Source of the DNA: Morinoia aosen
Taxonomy: Eukaryota; Arthropoda; Malacostraca; Amphipoda; Talitridae
Reading direction: 5' to 3'
Length of the DNA stretch: 64,000 bases
Assembly (NCBI GenBank): GCA_030386875.1
Contig: CM059559.1
Span: 68,834,392 to 68,898,391 of the forward strand
Below, one piece after another: positions 43,355-55,404 of this stretch (the first letter of the stretch is position 1; the number at the start of each line of letters is the position of its first letter). The position numbers were made by a program, and so were the translations under genes. The notes beneath the pieces were generated by a model, which ran no database searches, was not told the DNA's origin, and saw only the letters and a list, made by a program, of their open reading frames with translations.

Positions 43355-46300
43355 ACTTGACTATATTACAATGGAACCTAAGAGGTTTTTATCCAAAACT
43401 TCCTTTTTTACAGGTAATGTCAGATGAACAGCAGCCTGGAATTATATATCTCCAGGAAACTCACCTAAAACAAAATAGCCAAGTTAAATTAAGAGGATAC
43501 AATGTCCCATACAGAAAAGAACGCACAGAAGGCCGAGGGGGTGGGGTACTAACCTTTGTTCACAACAGCATTCCATCCATTCATGTAATTTTGAGAAGTT
43601 TACTGGAAATAGCTGCATGTAAAGTTTTTGTTAATAAGAAACCTATTACCATAATAAATGCATATTTCCCTCCCTATCTTGATCAGACTTTCATGCAACA
43701 TAACCTAGAAGAAATTAACAACCTAATAACAGGTTCCTGCATCATTCTTATGGACTCAAATGCACATAGCTATTCATGGGGCTCAGATTTCACTGATAAA
43801 AGGGGACAAGCGATTGAAACTTGGATAACGGACAATCACCTTGTGTTGCTCAACAATTCCTCCCCAACTTTCTTATCTTCAACAGGAACATACACACATA
43901 TAGACTTGACAATTGTTTCAGAGGATCTGTACCCCATACTAACATGGAAAACCCACCCAGATACTGCAACTAGTGACCATTTTCCAATATGGATTGAAAC
44001 AAACATTGAAGTCCCTAGAGTAGAGGTTCCTAAGCGATGGTTACTAAAATCTGCAAATTGGCCAAAATTTGAAGCAGCGTTAAAATTTCCTGACTGGTCT
44101 AATAAAACAGCCGAAGAAGCCTGCAGTATCATTACTGAAGCAATAATAAATGCAACAAAAGAGACAGTCAAAATGAGCTCCAGCAGTACTACACAAAGAA
44201 AAAGCAACTGCTGGTGGAACGAGAAATGTAAAGTGGCCCACAAAAATTACCACAAGGAATACAATAGGTATAAAAACCATAGAGGAAATATAGAAAAGTG
44301 GATAGCCTTCAAAAGGGCCCGAGCAGTTTTTAGAAAAACGGTGCTGGAGGAAAAAACAAATTACTGGAGAGAGTTTGTAATGAGCCTAAATGATAAAAGT
44401 CCCACTAATGTTGTATGGCAAAAGATCAGAGCTATGAAAGGAAGTAGAAATAAAAGTCGAATAATTTTTACAGATTCTCATGATCAAATAATTACATGTA
44501 CCAAAGAAATTGCTGACACTTTAGTTCAGCAATATGCTCAGAATAGTAAAAATGAAACTAATGACCCAATATTTAATGATCACAGGCAAATCTGCGAAGC
44601 TACCAACATTTCCTTTGAAAGCTTAACTTCTCAGTACTACAATCGCCCTCTCACTTTTGCAGAGTTCAACAGAGCTGTAGACAGTTCAAAAACTAAAACT
44701 CCTGGGCCAGACATGATTTCACTGGATTTTATTAAAAACATGAATAACACTCAGAAGACAAACATACTGAACTTTTATAATAAAATCTGGACATCCACAA
44801 TACCAAATCAATGGAAAGAAGCTATCATATGCCCCATCCTGAAGCCTGGAAAAACTCCAACAGAACCAAAGTCTTATAGACCTGTTGCTCTCACCAATGT
44901 ATTATGCAAAGTCTTTGAAAAAATTGTCAACTGGAGACTTCTTGCATACCTTGAAGACAAAAAACACATCAGTAAAACACAAAGTGGATTCAGAGCAGGG
45001 CATTCAACATTGGATGCACTCTCCCGACTAGAAAAATCCGTACGGAAATCACTCATCACGCAGGATTTCTGCATTGCCATTTTTATAGATATTAAGCAAG
45101 CATTTGACTCTGTATGGCATCATGGGCTCGCCAAAAAACTTGAAGTACTGGGACTTGAAGGGAACCTACCTGAAAAAGTAAAATCGTTCATCAACAATCG
45201 TATCATCAAAGTCCGAGTCAACTCTACACTATCCGAGCCAGTCAAGTTAGAGGCAGGAGTACCTCAGGGATCAGTAATTAGTCCTACCCTGTTCAATATT
45301 ATGATTAACGACATCTTTCAAGATCTGAACCCACAAATACAAACATCCCTATATGTAGATGATGGGGCACTTTGGCTTGAACACACCGATATACACCAGG
45401 CATATGATATTATGCAGGAGGCATTAGATATTATACTTGGCTGGTCACAACGCTGGGGATTCCAAATATCAGCAGAAAAAACAAAATACATGATCTTCAC
45501 CAGAAAACGTATCAGACCCCCTCACCCTTTAAGATAAATGAGCTCAAAAATTGAACAAGTAAAGAAACTTAAATTGCTAGGAGTCACACTAGATGTGCAG
45601 CTGAGGTGGGGCCCACACATAAAAGAAGTAGCAAACAAATGTCAAAAAGACATCAGACTTCTTCGTATTCTCGCAAACACTAAATGGTCAGCAATGTACG
45701 CAATTCTAAAGAAAATATATACCGCACTTATTTTGCCAAAGCTAGAGTATGCCAGCTTCTTATTAGACACAGCTTGTGGAACACATCTCAAGCTGCTTGA
45801 TAGGCTGCAGTACGCAGCTGCCAGGATGATGCTGGGGGTCTGAGATGTACCAGAGTCAGCAATCTTGAAGTTGAGGCAAACCTAATGCCTCTCAAGTACT
45901 CTCGAAAAAGCCAACTGTGCCAATATGCTGTAAGAATACTAAGCATTCCAGAACACCCCGTGAGAACTCTTATACACGATTATTATCTTTTTTTGTAATT
46001 GAAAATAGTCCTGACCCACTTCCTATTTCTGGACGTATATACCATCTACTAAAAGAACTTAACATAGAAACAAAGAACATAGCAACAAAAGACAAATATG
46101 ACATGACTGAGATACACTGCCAACACAGCCTTTAAACTGCAACAAAAGGACACGCTGTCCCATAGCCATTGGACACTCTTATTTCGGCTCCTGCAGGAGT
46201 CCTATCCCAATAAAAGAGAAATCTACACAGATGGCTCAATTCTAGACAATAAAGTAGGAATCGGCATATTTTCTGAGAATGACAGCATCTTGACAAGGTT

Positions 46301-47030
46301 ATCAAATGGCATCTCAATCTTCACAGCGGAACTTACTGCAATTTTTTATGCTATCAAGTTCATAGAAGACAAACAAGGAGAATTTATTCTGTTCACCGAC
46401 TCCTACAGTTCTATCCAGGCCTTGAATCAGCTATTACCCTCTAAACACTACCTAACATATGAAATAAAGAAACTATTGCATAAATTACCACCAAATAAGC
46501 TAATAATAGAATGGGTGCCAAGTCATGTAGGCATACCAGGAAATGAAAAAGCAGATGAGCTGGCCAAAGCAGCATGTAAACTTAAGACGGTTAGCTCCAA
46601 TTTCTTAGCTCACCCAGACCTTAAACCTATTATCAAGAAACACTTCAATTACAAATGGCAACATGAGTGGGACCTAAACTCAACAGACTATCATGGCATA
46701 AAACCTACATTAAAACCAACAGTAAATACTACACTACCCAGAAGACATCAAATAATCCTTTCAAGACTTCGGTTACTCACCACTCAGCTGACGCATAAGC
46801 ATCTCTTCTTGAAACTTCCACATCCTCAGTGCCAGTTGTGTAGATGTCAGACCAGCATAAGCCATGTGCTAATTGATTGTCCAATGCATGAAGACCAAAG
46901 AGTGTCACTCAAAAAATGGGCTGATAATAATAATGTAACTTTCAACTTGGAAATGCTTCTTAGTGACAAGTTTGATACAAAGCTGCTGCTCAACTTCCTC
47001 AATGACAGCCAGCTTGCAAATAAAATTTGA
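43351..47030 (+). pseudogene. LINE ORF2: endonuclease, reverse transcriptase, RNase H (frameshifted)
   Basis: The first part, 43351-45537, is intact (728 aa). Endonuclease (1-220) shows LQWNLRG, LQETHL, DSNAH and SDHFPIW. RT shows YRPVALTNVLCK, FIDIKQAFDSVWH (about 577), GVPQGSVISPTLF and YVDDGALW (about 669). Compensating frameshifts around 45515-45555 bring in a TAA at 45535; a further shift near 45835 breaks the thumb region. RNase H is recognisable from about 46215 (YTDGS) through FTDSYSSIQAL and WVPSHVGIPGNEKADELAK, then a CQLCRCQTSISHVLIDC zinc-like C terminus, ending at 47030. Confidence 0.9.
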
Positions 47031-47134
47031 AACGCCCCACGTCCTAGAAGCTCAAATATCAGGCACTAATACCTTTAATTGGTGAGGAGTCTGAAGACCA
47101 ACTAAGTAACTAAGTAAGTGAGTAAGTCTATATC

Positions 47135-47754
47135 TGTGTTGCCTACTGTGTGCGTGGTGTGAATCAGAGCGAAAGAAGTGAAAATTGTAGAGACAATACG
47201 CGTATAAAAAGTAAACTGTTCAATTTAGGCATTTTGTGACTAACTGCGTTAGTCCAGAATTATTTTCGAACGTGTTTTATTATTGTATTCTGAGTATTGT
47301 ATACGTGCATTAACTTTAGGGTCACCACTGATAGATGGCGAGATGGCGGGCTAAACTGGCTGAAAGGGCAATTTTCGCCTAAATTTTTATAATTATTGTT
47401 TTTTTTTATTATGTGAAAACCTGAAAATACAAAATGCTGGGTTAGGTGCAGTGAAGTAATTTTTTATTATCTTATTAACAGATTTCATTGAGTTGAGTGA
47501 GTTCGTAGAATATCAAACTAAGTTAGTTAAATATGAAACTGGCGCCGTTGTCGGATTTTGGATGGATGACGTCAGAGCTTCACCATGCCGAGGCGCAATA
47601 ATACCATCTATCGGTTGTTCGCAGCAACTCAACAAAGTAACTTGTTCTTTTAGTTGCTTGTTGAAGTGGGACGTATTTATGGTGTGAATTAGCTTAATTA
47701 GCAAAGTTTTATAATCAATGATGACAATAGCTAATTATTCGAGGTCATCTATAA
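47135..47754. other. Non-coding stretch after the LINE
   Basis: No gene recognised. A short T run and a few GGTTAGG-like words only. Confidence 0.45.
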
Positions 47755-49020
47755 CTTGTAAACACATATGGTAAATGTGTAGGGTTGGTCAGTAATCGAT
47801 TATCCACTTTTCGATGCCTAGAAATAGTTAATTAGATCTAAATAAACAATTTTTCTTCTATGAACTTTCCGTCGAAAATGAGTATTTAACGAGTTATGGC
47901 GGTAGGTTTAGTTTAGTCTTTGATGACGAATGCGCTCGAATAAACAGCTACTCATCCATTTTTGAATTTTAGTTGCTTGAATCATGATAATAACACCGAA
48001 ATAAACAACTTTTCTTCTATACTTTTTTTCGTCAAATGAGTATTAAACGAGGTATAGCGGTAGGTTTGGTTTCGTCTTTGATGACGATCGGGCTGGAAGC
48101 GAGACGGCATTGCAGTGTTGCCGTCCGACGTGCTGCTTGAAATACTTCCCGCTTCAAACACTGGAGTTGCGGTCAGTAATTTACCGCTATAACTTGTAAA
48201 ATATTCATTTACGACGGAGAGGGCATAGAAGAAAGCTTGTTTATTTCGATTTGGTCAATGTGAAGTTTAATGCAATCACGGAAATTGATAATTATATTCC
48301 AAACAATCACTAAAGGAACCCATTTAAGAACGTTTTTCCAGAACGACATTCTGCTCGCTGATGCGTTATTTTCGAATTATTGAACTTTGAAGTTGGCCGT
48401 CGCGCGCCCAAGGAAGCGAGCGTAATTTAATTAAAAACGGAAGCTAACCCCCTATTACAAACGTGAAGAGGTTGGGTCGTGAGGGGTAGCCACAGTTCTT
48501 TTAGTGAAAAGTATAAATAAAGCTTCTAAACCACCCATTAGGGTGACGACCGCAATCTTGTTTACATCGGGTCTAACATGGCGACCACCATGGGCGCCGC
48601 CATTTTGGACCCGATGTCAACAAGATTGCGGTCGTCACCCTAATGGGTGGGTTAGAAGCTTTATTTATAATTTTCACTAGAAGAACTGTGCCTCCCCCTC
48701 ACGACCCAATCTCTTTACGTTTGTAATAGCTTCCGTTATTAATTAAATTCCGTTTCACGCGCTCGCTTCCTTTGGCGCCAAGGCCAACTTCAAAGTTCAA
48801 TTATTCGAAAATAACGCATCAGCGAGCAGAATGTCATTCATGTAAAACGTTCTGAAATGTGTTCCTTTAGTGATTCCTGGGATCGGCATTATTATTTTCC
48901 GTGATTGCATTAAACTTCACATTGACCTTCGATTTAATTAACTACGTTTAGACACCGAAAAGTGGAAAATCGATTACTGACCAACGCAACACATTTACCA
49001 CACATATTTCTTCAGGAAGT
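47755..49020. repeat. Foldback (long inverted-repeat) element
   Basis: Outer arms pair: GGTCAGTAATCGATTATCCA near 47789 against its complement near 48965. Inner arms pair perfectly over about 35 bp around 48540-48640 (CCGCAATCTTG and CAAGATTGCGG; CCCATTAGGGTGACGACCGC and its complement), centred near 48587. The left arm is about 400 bp longer and holds a direct duplication (ACGAGTTATGGCGGTAGG at 47890, a similar block at 48048). Non-coding; foldback or MITE type. Confidence 0.8.
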
Positions 49021-49259
49021 ATTTACAGATCGTTTGTGCTTTCATGTACAAGAAAAGAAGATTCAAGATGGCTTAATTCACCCTAGTTCTTATGAAATAG
49101 CTAACTTCAGTAAATGGGAAACCTACATGTTTAGAATCTATATATTAATACGCTTAAAACTAAGTTCGTGGGTAACGCTCGTTCCGAGTCGGCGGTATCA
49201 TGGATACCGAATTCCCGAGTGTTAGATTAAAAAATCGCCTTTACATGCATTGAAACGTT

Positions 49260-50540
49260 TGACATTTATCAGGATAGGAGAGGGTAAATTGGGTTAGATT
49301 AGGATATTTATAATTTTCTATAGTTGTTTCATTTATAACTTTTATATTATTATTTGTTAATGTAAAGTGGTTATCTATATAGTAATACCCTCTTTTTTAT
49401 TTTTTTTTTATTTTAACATTTTCATTTTATTTTATTTGTTAATTTTATTTCCATTTGATTTTTTTATTTCTTATCCGTTTTATTTTTTAATATATATATT
49501 AATATACTTGAAACTAAGTTCGTATGTAACGCTCCACATCTAATAGGCTGGATAGGATAGGTGAGTTAGGTTAGATTAGGATATTTATAATATTGCATAC
49601 ATTTTTTCATTTATAATTATATTTTACTTTTCATTTCTTGATGTTTTTATTTATTATTTTTTTTGTTTATTTTTTATTTAATTTTTTATTATTCATTTTT
49701 GTTAATGTGTTAATTTATTATCAATTTGTTAATTTTTTAATGTTCATTTTTTTTATTTTTTTTATTTTTAATATTTTATTTTTTCATTTTTTCTTATAAA
49801 AATATATATATAATTTTATTTTCATTTTTTGAATTTTTTTAATTTCAGTCTTTTTCAAATTTCTTTATTAGTTCTTAATTTCTCAATTTTGTTCAAATTT
49901 TATATTTTTTTCCATTTTTATTTCACTCAATTTTTTCATTTTGTTTTCAATTTTTGTATTTTTTGTTCTTTTTATTTTTGATTTTTGTTGTTACGTTAGG
50001 TTAGAATAGGTTATGGTCGAATTTGTTAGCTAATGTTGATGAAAATTTTTCACGGGTTCACGGTTTATTTATTTTTGACATAGTATTAGAATAGCTTTAA
50101 TTAGGGTAGGTTAGGATATGTTAGGTTAGGGTAGGTTAGGCGAACATAGGTTAGGTAGGTTATGTCGACAAAATTTTTTATGGGTTCCCGGTTTTTTATT
50201 TTTGCCTAATTATCAGGATAGCTTCGCTTAGGATACGATAGGTTAAGATAGGATAGGTTAGTATATGTTTTTATGGATGAGTTAGGATAGAATATGTTAT
50301 GTAAAGAATTTGGAAGGTAATGTTGACCGAATTTTTTTCACGTGTCCATCTAGCCTAGGAATGACATTGGTTAAAGTTAGGTTTTGATAGGGTAAGATAA
50401 GTTAGATTAGGATAGATTTGGTTAGCATAGGTTAGGACGAGATAGGTTAGAATATGTTTGCAAATTTGTTAAAAAATGTTGACAAAATTTTCTCACGGGT
50501 CCCCAAAGCTTATTGATGACATTCTCCGTACAATTTCCAC
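49260..50540. repeat. T-rich low-complexity DNA with TTAGG-like arrays
   Basis: 49380-49990 is mostly TTTTATTT-type simple sequence. 49265-49300, 49545-49580 and 49990-50480 hold many degenerate GGTTAGG, GGATAGG and TTAGATTAGG words, punctuated every 150-180 bp by ATTTTTCACGGGTTC-like boxes. The pattern matches 38618-38960. TTAGG is the insect telomere unit, but these arrays are far too degenerate to be telomere. Confidence 0.7.
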
Positions 50541-51956
50541 AGGTCCTGCTAGATGGTATGAATTTACTAGGTAAAAGAAATAATATTGTAGGCTAATTGT
50601 AGACTCTCATTTTGATGTTTCAAAGTTATTACTGGTAGAAATAGTCATTTTGATAATGCATTTTCATTGGGAATATTGGCCATATATATTAAGTTAAAAA
50701 TTAACACTGAACAGTGGTACAGGACAAGTTCAGGATTGGCAGATCTTAAACATTTTAAGTCATTTGAGATTAACTCCAACATTCATAAACATTTTCCACA
50801 AATATCTACTAATTTTGGCAAGGTTTTTTCTATATTGTAGTTAGTTCTTACCAAGGCTTTTGGATTGTCTGAGATTTTTTATTTGCTCTGATATTTACAT
50901 GAGACTTTTTATCAAACACAAAACATTCCAAGTTACTTTTGTTATTGTTACTAATTTTTCGTCTACTTTTTAATATATGATTGAAATATTTATTTTGAAA
51001 CTAATTTATTTACCTCAGGTACATACAAAAGTGTCTTAATTGTTCAATCAGTTTGGATGCTTATGGCACAAACCTGCTTTAGATCCCTAATTGCCAACAG
51101 TTCACAGTTTTTAATATTTTACATATCAGTACTTATTTTGAAAAAAATCCCCCAAAAATTTCTTGAGCTATACCTAGGTATGAAAAAACGATAATCTTTC
51201 ATTTGAATATATTTCTGCCTAACTTCCACGAGAAAGAAACATCAATGTGAATGCAGTTTTTACAGAGTGATATAGAATTATATATGAACAACTTATTCCA
51301 AGATGTGCAATATCACTAATTTTTAACATCTTAGAGAATATAATTTTATAATCTCTTGTTATTTACTGCACCATTCAAATGAAATTTTTCCATTATGCAT
51401 AAAATATTCTGACTCACATCTGTTTATTTAAAGCTTTTGAATTCTATCAATTTGCAGTGAACTTTTTGTTTGATATTTCAAAAAAAAATTATTTTAATGT
51501 ATGTGCTGCAATTCAAAGAAACTTTTGTATTGGATATTAATAATTGTTAATAAAATTAGTGTGAATGATAGTCACGTCGAAAAGTTTGGGGGCCGCCCCC
51601 GCGCAACTCATGATGCGGCCGAGGTAAACCAGCGGTAGCTGTCGGGCCTGGCTGCTGAACTCATATGCCTGGAATGCAAAGGATGTGCGATTGTGATTAG
51701 ATGGAGATGTATGAACGTTGAAAAAAAGTTTTTTCTTATCAATGTTTTTGCAGTTTTTGGTTTTCTGCACTTGTTGTAGCTACCCTTCCCTTGTAGCGGG
51801 AGAAAGCTCTCGCATATACATACATGAAGAAAAATGAGCAGTTGAGCTTCCCAAGAAATGAAATGAAATAATAGTGGCACCTGTAAATTTATGTGTATAT
51901 AATTCAAAGATTTTACATCATCAGGGCAAGCAATACATAGGGTGACTCTAATGAAT
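50541..51956. other. AT-rich flank of the transposase gene
   Basis: No ORF of note. A GC-rich patch at 51588-51670 (GGGGCCGCCCCC, GCGGTAGCTGTCGGGCCTGG) has the look of a SINE head but I cannot confirm promoter boxes. A splice-acceptor-like TATGTTTGACAG ends at 51970, so an upstream exon is possible. Confidence 0.4.
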
Positions 51957-51976
51957 TGTATGTTTGACAGGATACA

Positions 51977-53982
51977 GTGAAAAAATATAATGAAATGGAT
52001 AAAACTGAAAGAATCAGAAAGCTAAAACTCTTTTCTGCTTTATCGTCCAGACAAAAAAAACGTCGCTGTAAAATGACTTTGGCTGCTTTCGAGCGTAGAG
52101 CTTTGGACGATCAGCAGAGCATAGAAGTAAACCGGAAGGCATCTCAACAAGTGAATCTGCCAAGTTCTTCTTCTCCAAGTGTCTCAAATTTTTCCAGTAA
52201 TGTTTCTTCAACAGAATATAATTTATCAAGCTCTGAAGAAGATGAAACCATTATAGTTGATTAAATATCTGAGGTAGAAGACAATGAATACATGACTGTT
52301 GAAACTAAAATTGAAACTGCCGTGATGAATTGAACTGCAGAATGTCCAAATGTACCAGGTTCTACTGTAACAAGCTTACTTCATAACTTGAAATCATTCT
52401 TCCCTGGACTTGTATTAACTGCAAAGACTCTTCGAGCAGTTGAACCAGATGTTTCTATCCGCAGAGAGCGTAAGGGGCGATATGCTCATATCAATAATTG
52501 GCAGACAAGCATCAAGAAGCAGTTGAGTTTCCACAAAGAAATGACCAATATCAAGATTAATATAAATGTGGATGGCATTCCAATTTGTAAAGATACCAGA
52601 AAGTTTCATGCTTATCCTATTTTAATTCAATTATGTTTGCAGCCATCCAGAGTTATATGTGCTGGGATTTATCTTTCCGAATCAGAAGAGTTTAACAAAA
52701 TGCCACCTGTAAATGAATTCCTTGAGCAATTTGTAGGAGAATTAAAAATTTTGCTTACTGATGGTGTAGTTGTTGACAATCACAATATCCAAGTAGAAAT
52801 TCAGGCTTTTGTTTGCGATGCTCCTGCTCGAGCAGACTTAAAGCATATAGTGAATCATAACTCATATTTCAGCTGTGAAAGATGTGAGCAAAAAGGCTCA
52901 TATGCTGGAGGGCATGTTGTTCTATTATCAGTGAATGAAAAACTACGAACTGATGATGAGTTTCTAAGAAAGGCTGATCCTAACCATCATAAAAGTGGGC
53001 CACACACAGTACTCACGCAACTAAATGTAGGACTTGTTACTTCTTTTGCTTTAGATTATATGCATATGAGCTGCTTAGGAGTGACACGACGACTGTTGCT
53101 CAGACTGAAAGGGTCAAAGAAGGGTGAAATTAAATGCTCTTTAAGCTCTCAGAAGCAAGAAGTTCTGCAAACTAGACTGTTAACTGCTTCATGTCATGTG
53201 CCTTCTGATTTTAATAGAAAATTAGCTGGTGGATTCAATTCATTATTGCACTGGAAAGCTGCAGAGTTTCGACTTTTCTTGCTGTATGTAGGCATTGTTG
53301 CTCTTTTTGACCTACTTCCAGATGATTATTACTCAAACTTCCTTAATTTGAGCTTGGCTATGCGCATACTTTTAACTAAAAATCAGGTGGGCAACCTCTA
53401 TTGTGCCAAAGCTATGCTCATTGATTTTGTGCAATCATCAAAAAAACTGTATGGTGCAAGCTTTATATCATGCAATGTGCACTCAATTGTTCATTTAGTT
53501 GATGATTATAAGAAGTGGGGGCCTTTAGATAATGTATCATGTTTCATTTTTGAATCTTTCTTGGGTCAATATGTTAGAGGTAGAGTAACAGGAAAAAATC
53601 GAATACTGGAACAAATTTTCCGCCACGTTTCAGTTCAAAACGAGAATTGCACATCTTGCACAACCTCAAAAAGTTCAACAATCATTTGAACAACAATCAT
53701 TTGAAGGTTGGACCCATAGGAGCAAGGGATAACTGTGTCATGCTGACCTCAGGAGAGATAGGGTGTGTTATGTCATCTTCAAACAATGATCTAACTGTAG
53801 CCTTATTTGAAATAGGTCCACTATTTACAAATCCTGTCGACTCCCAGCTGGTGGGTATCTACAAAGTTACGAGCAAAAATATTTGCAAGAAAGTAGGACA
53901 AAATGAAATCCCTGCCAAAATGATTTTGTTACCTAAAAATGATTACTTTGTTGCCATTACCTTGTTGCATTCTAGTCTTTAA
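51977..53982 (+). pseudogene. CACTA/EnSpm-like (Tnp2-type) transposase, degenerate
   Basis: One frame runs 51977-53689 with in-frame stops at 52262 (TAA) and about 52331 (TGA); a frameshift near 53650-53680 leads into a last piece ending at 53982. The N terminus is basic (SRQKKRRCKM) then Ser-rich. The core has NVDGIPICKDTRK, VCDAPARADLKHIVNHN, a CERC zinc-like pair and DYMHMSCLGVTRRLLLR. It ends with DYFVAITLLHSSL. This order is typical of insect and cnidarian transposases with the Tnp2 (Transposase_21-like) core. It would cut and paste the element; three lesions make this copy inactive. Two AATAAA signals follow at 54205-54226. The family call is from pattern memory; terminal repeats were not found. 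Confidence 0.75.
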
Positions 53983-54204
53983 TGAGCCTGATTCTATGCT
54001 AGGCTTGAAAGTATTGTACAATATGAATTTTTGGAACATCTGTGGTCAAATGGTGCATTTACCAGTTTTCTTCATTGTTAAATTCTGTATGTTACTCCAG
54101 GTCTTTTCAGTTTTGAATAAATATTACATTTCTCATCAAGAATTAAATCAATGTAATAGATGTACTCGTATGTATTGAATAACTGCTTCACATGCATATA
54201 CTGA

Positions 54205-54226
54205 AATAAATACATGAGACAATAAA
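54205..54226 (+). terminator. Polyadenylation signals after the transposase gene
   Basis: AATAAA occurs at 54205-54210 and again at 54221-54226, about 220 bases after the last coding piece and in the same orientation. Confidence 0.5.
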
Positions 54227-54269
54227 ATAAAAAAACCATGCCCCATCCAATCAATGAGTGACATATTAC

Positions 54270-54989
54270 CTCCCTGTTGTATCTTGGAATTTCAGCACGA
54301 TATAAGGTTTACTGAACAGAACTAGTAGATCGGTTTGCCTAGCCGTAAACCACGCAGCAGGATAGCAAAACGAACAGCAGGACTACTAGTATTGTACTGA
54401 CTCTGTAGTTCACACAGCTTGCTCTTAAGTCTAGTTCGCAACAATGGATATTTCCGGCGCTGGGCAATAGGGTCGCTTAAGACCTAACTGGCGCTCGTAA
54501 ACGCCAGGGGCTCATCGGCTGTTTCCGGCGGACGCCCTATCTATACATGTGACCGTGCCGAGCGAGACTCATAAATCTCCGCAGCCGGAACCTCCATAAA
54601 TACCACCGGTACGTCACTATACAACACTCCCCTCAGGGGCACAAAATAGGCAGTAAGGTTAGGTTAGTTAGGTTTGCCTATCTTGTGTTATGGGGTGTGG
54701 CAACCCCAGGGGAAATTGTTAGGAATTTGCAACCTTAGTCAGGCCTTTGGGACTTCTATCTTTCACGCCCACTTTGCTTCCTTCCTCCTTTATGCTTTCT
54801 TCGCTCAATTTTCCTCTCTTCTCTTCCCCTTCTTTCTTAACTTGCTGTTGCCATGCGCAGGGAACGTGTGGACTCTGCTTGTGCAAGGTATCCGCGTTTT
54901 GCTTAGTCCATACTAGATGGTCCCTTCTCAATCCTCCTGTTTGAATATCGAAACGGTAATAACGGGAGGCTTAACAACTACTCTATATA
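54270..54989 (+). mobile_element. SINE copy B interrupted by a solo LTR
   Basis: The outer 9-bp duplication ACATATTAC (54261-54269, 54990-54998) flanks the whole unit. The SINE itself is 54270-54274 plus 54627-54989, with the head CTCCCCTCAGGGG and an ACTCTATATAA tail. The LTR at 54275-54626 lies five bases inside its head. Subfamily 1, sharing TTAGTTAGGTTTGCCTATCT with 61032 and 63905. Confidence 0.8.
54275..54626. repeat. Solo LTR of the left-edge element family (352 bp)
   Basis: Starts TGTTGTATCTTGG and ends TATACAACA, flanked by the 5-bp duplication CTCCC (54270-54274, 54627-54631). It matches 987-1315 over most of its length, with one extra block. Homologous recombination between two LTRs removed the body. 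Confidence 0.9.
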
Positions 54990-54998
54990 ACATATTAC

Positions 54999-55374
54999 AT
55001 TACTTAACTCTTTTTTAGTTCATTGAAATACTCCACATTCATTCTATATGGATGGTAATTATCATATTTTTCAAATGTTTTAGCTAAATCATATATATGA
55101 ATCCAGCACATTGCGTAGTGACTAGGCTAATTAGTCACCGGACTTACACTCTTGTGCCTTGTAATTTTCGTGTCACTCATTGATCAACTGGTTGGTAGGG
55201 GCAAAAAAAATAATCCATCTGTTTTATTTGAAGCAACTTTCTTCATTTCTACATTTGAAAGTGTGCTACATACATGTGCCTACTGAACTCAATCCCTGAG
55301 TTTATATGCTGAGTAAGGAAAATGTTCTCATATTCTATCATACTTGATGATTTATGCAACCTTTTTCTTTGCAG
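54999..55374. other. Upstream flank of the DUF4806-like gene
   Basis: No ORF. A small palindrome GTGACTA/TAGTCAC lies near 55126-55146. TGTCACTCATTGAT at 55171 is the inverse of ATCAATGAGTGACA at 54250. TTTTTCTTTGCAG at 55362-55374 is a good splice acceptor, so a non-coding exon probably lies further upstream. Confidence 0.5.
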
Positions 55375-55404
55375 AATAAGTATAATTTCCGGATTTTGTG
55401 TGAA

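Larger units (their letters stand above)
41123..47124 (+). mobile_element. Near full-length non-LTR retrotransposon (LINE, I/Jockey-like group with RNase H)
   Basis: Flanked by the 10-bp duplication AGTCTATATC (41113-41122, 47125-47134). It encodes a zinc-knuckle ORF1, then endonuclease, RT and RNase H in ORF2, and ends in a TAAG-rich tail (ACTAAGTAAGTGAGTAAG). A downstream-promoter-like GGACA lies about 29 bases after the first base. The combination of apurinic-type endonuclease and RNase H with a three-knuckle ORF1 points to the I superfamily (I, LOA, Outcast or Ingi types). Lesions in ORF2 show this copy is inactive. Confidence 0.92.

Noticed and set aside
51588..51670. A tRNA-derived SINE head (GCGGTAGCTGTCGGGCCTGG)
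   Set aside because: I could not place convincing A and B boxes or target duplications.
54605..54931. Small ORFs of 65-80 codons around 54.7-54.9 kb
   Set aside because: They lie inside the SINE, recur as fragments in other copies and have no conserved frame.
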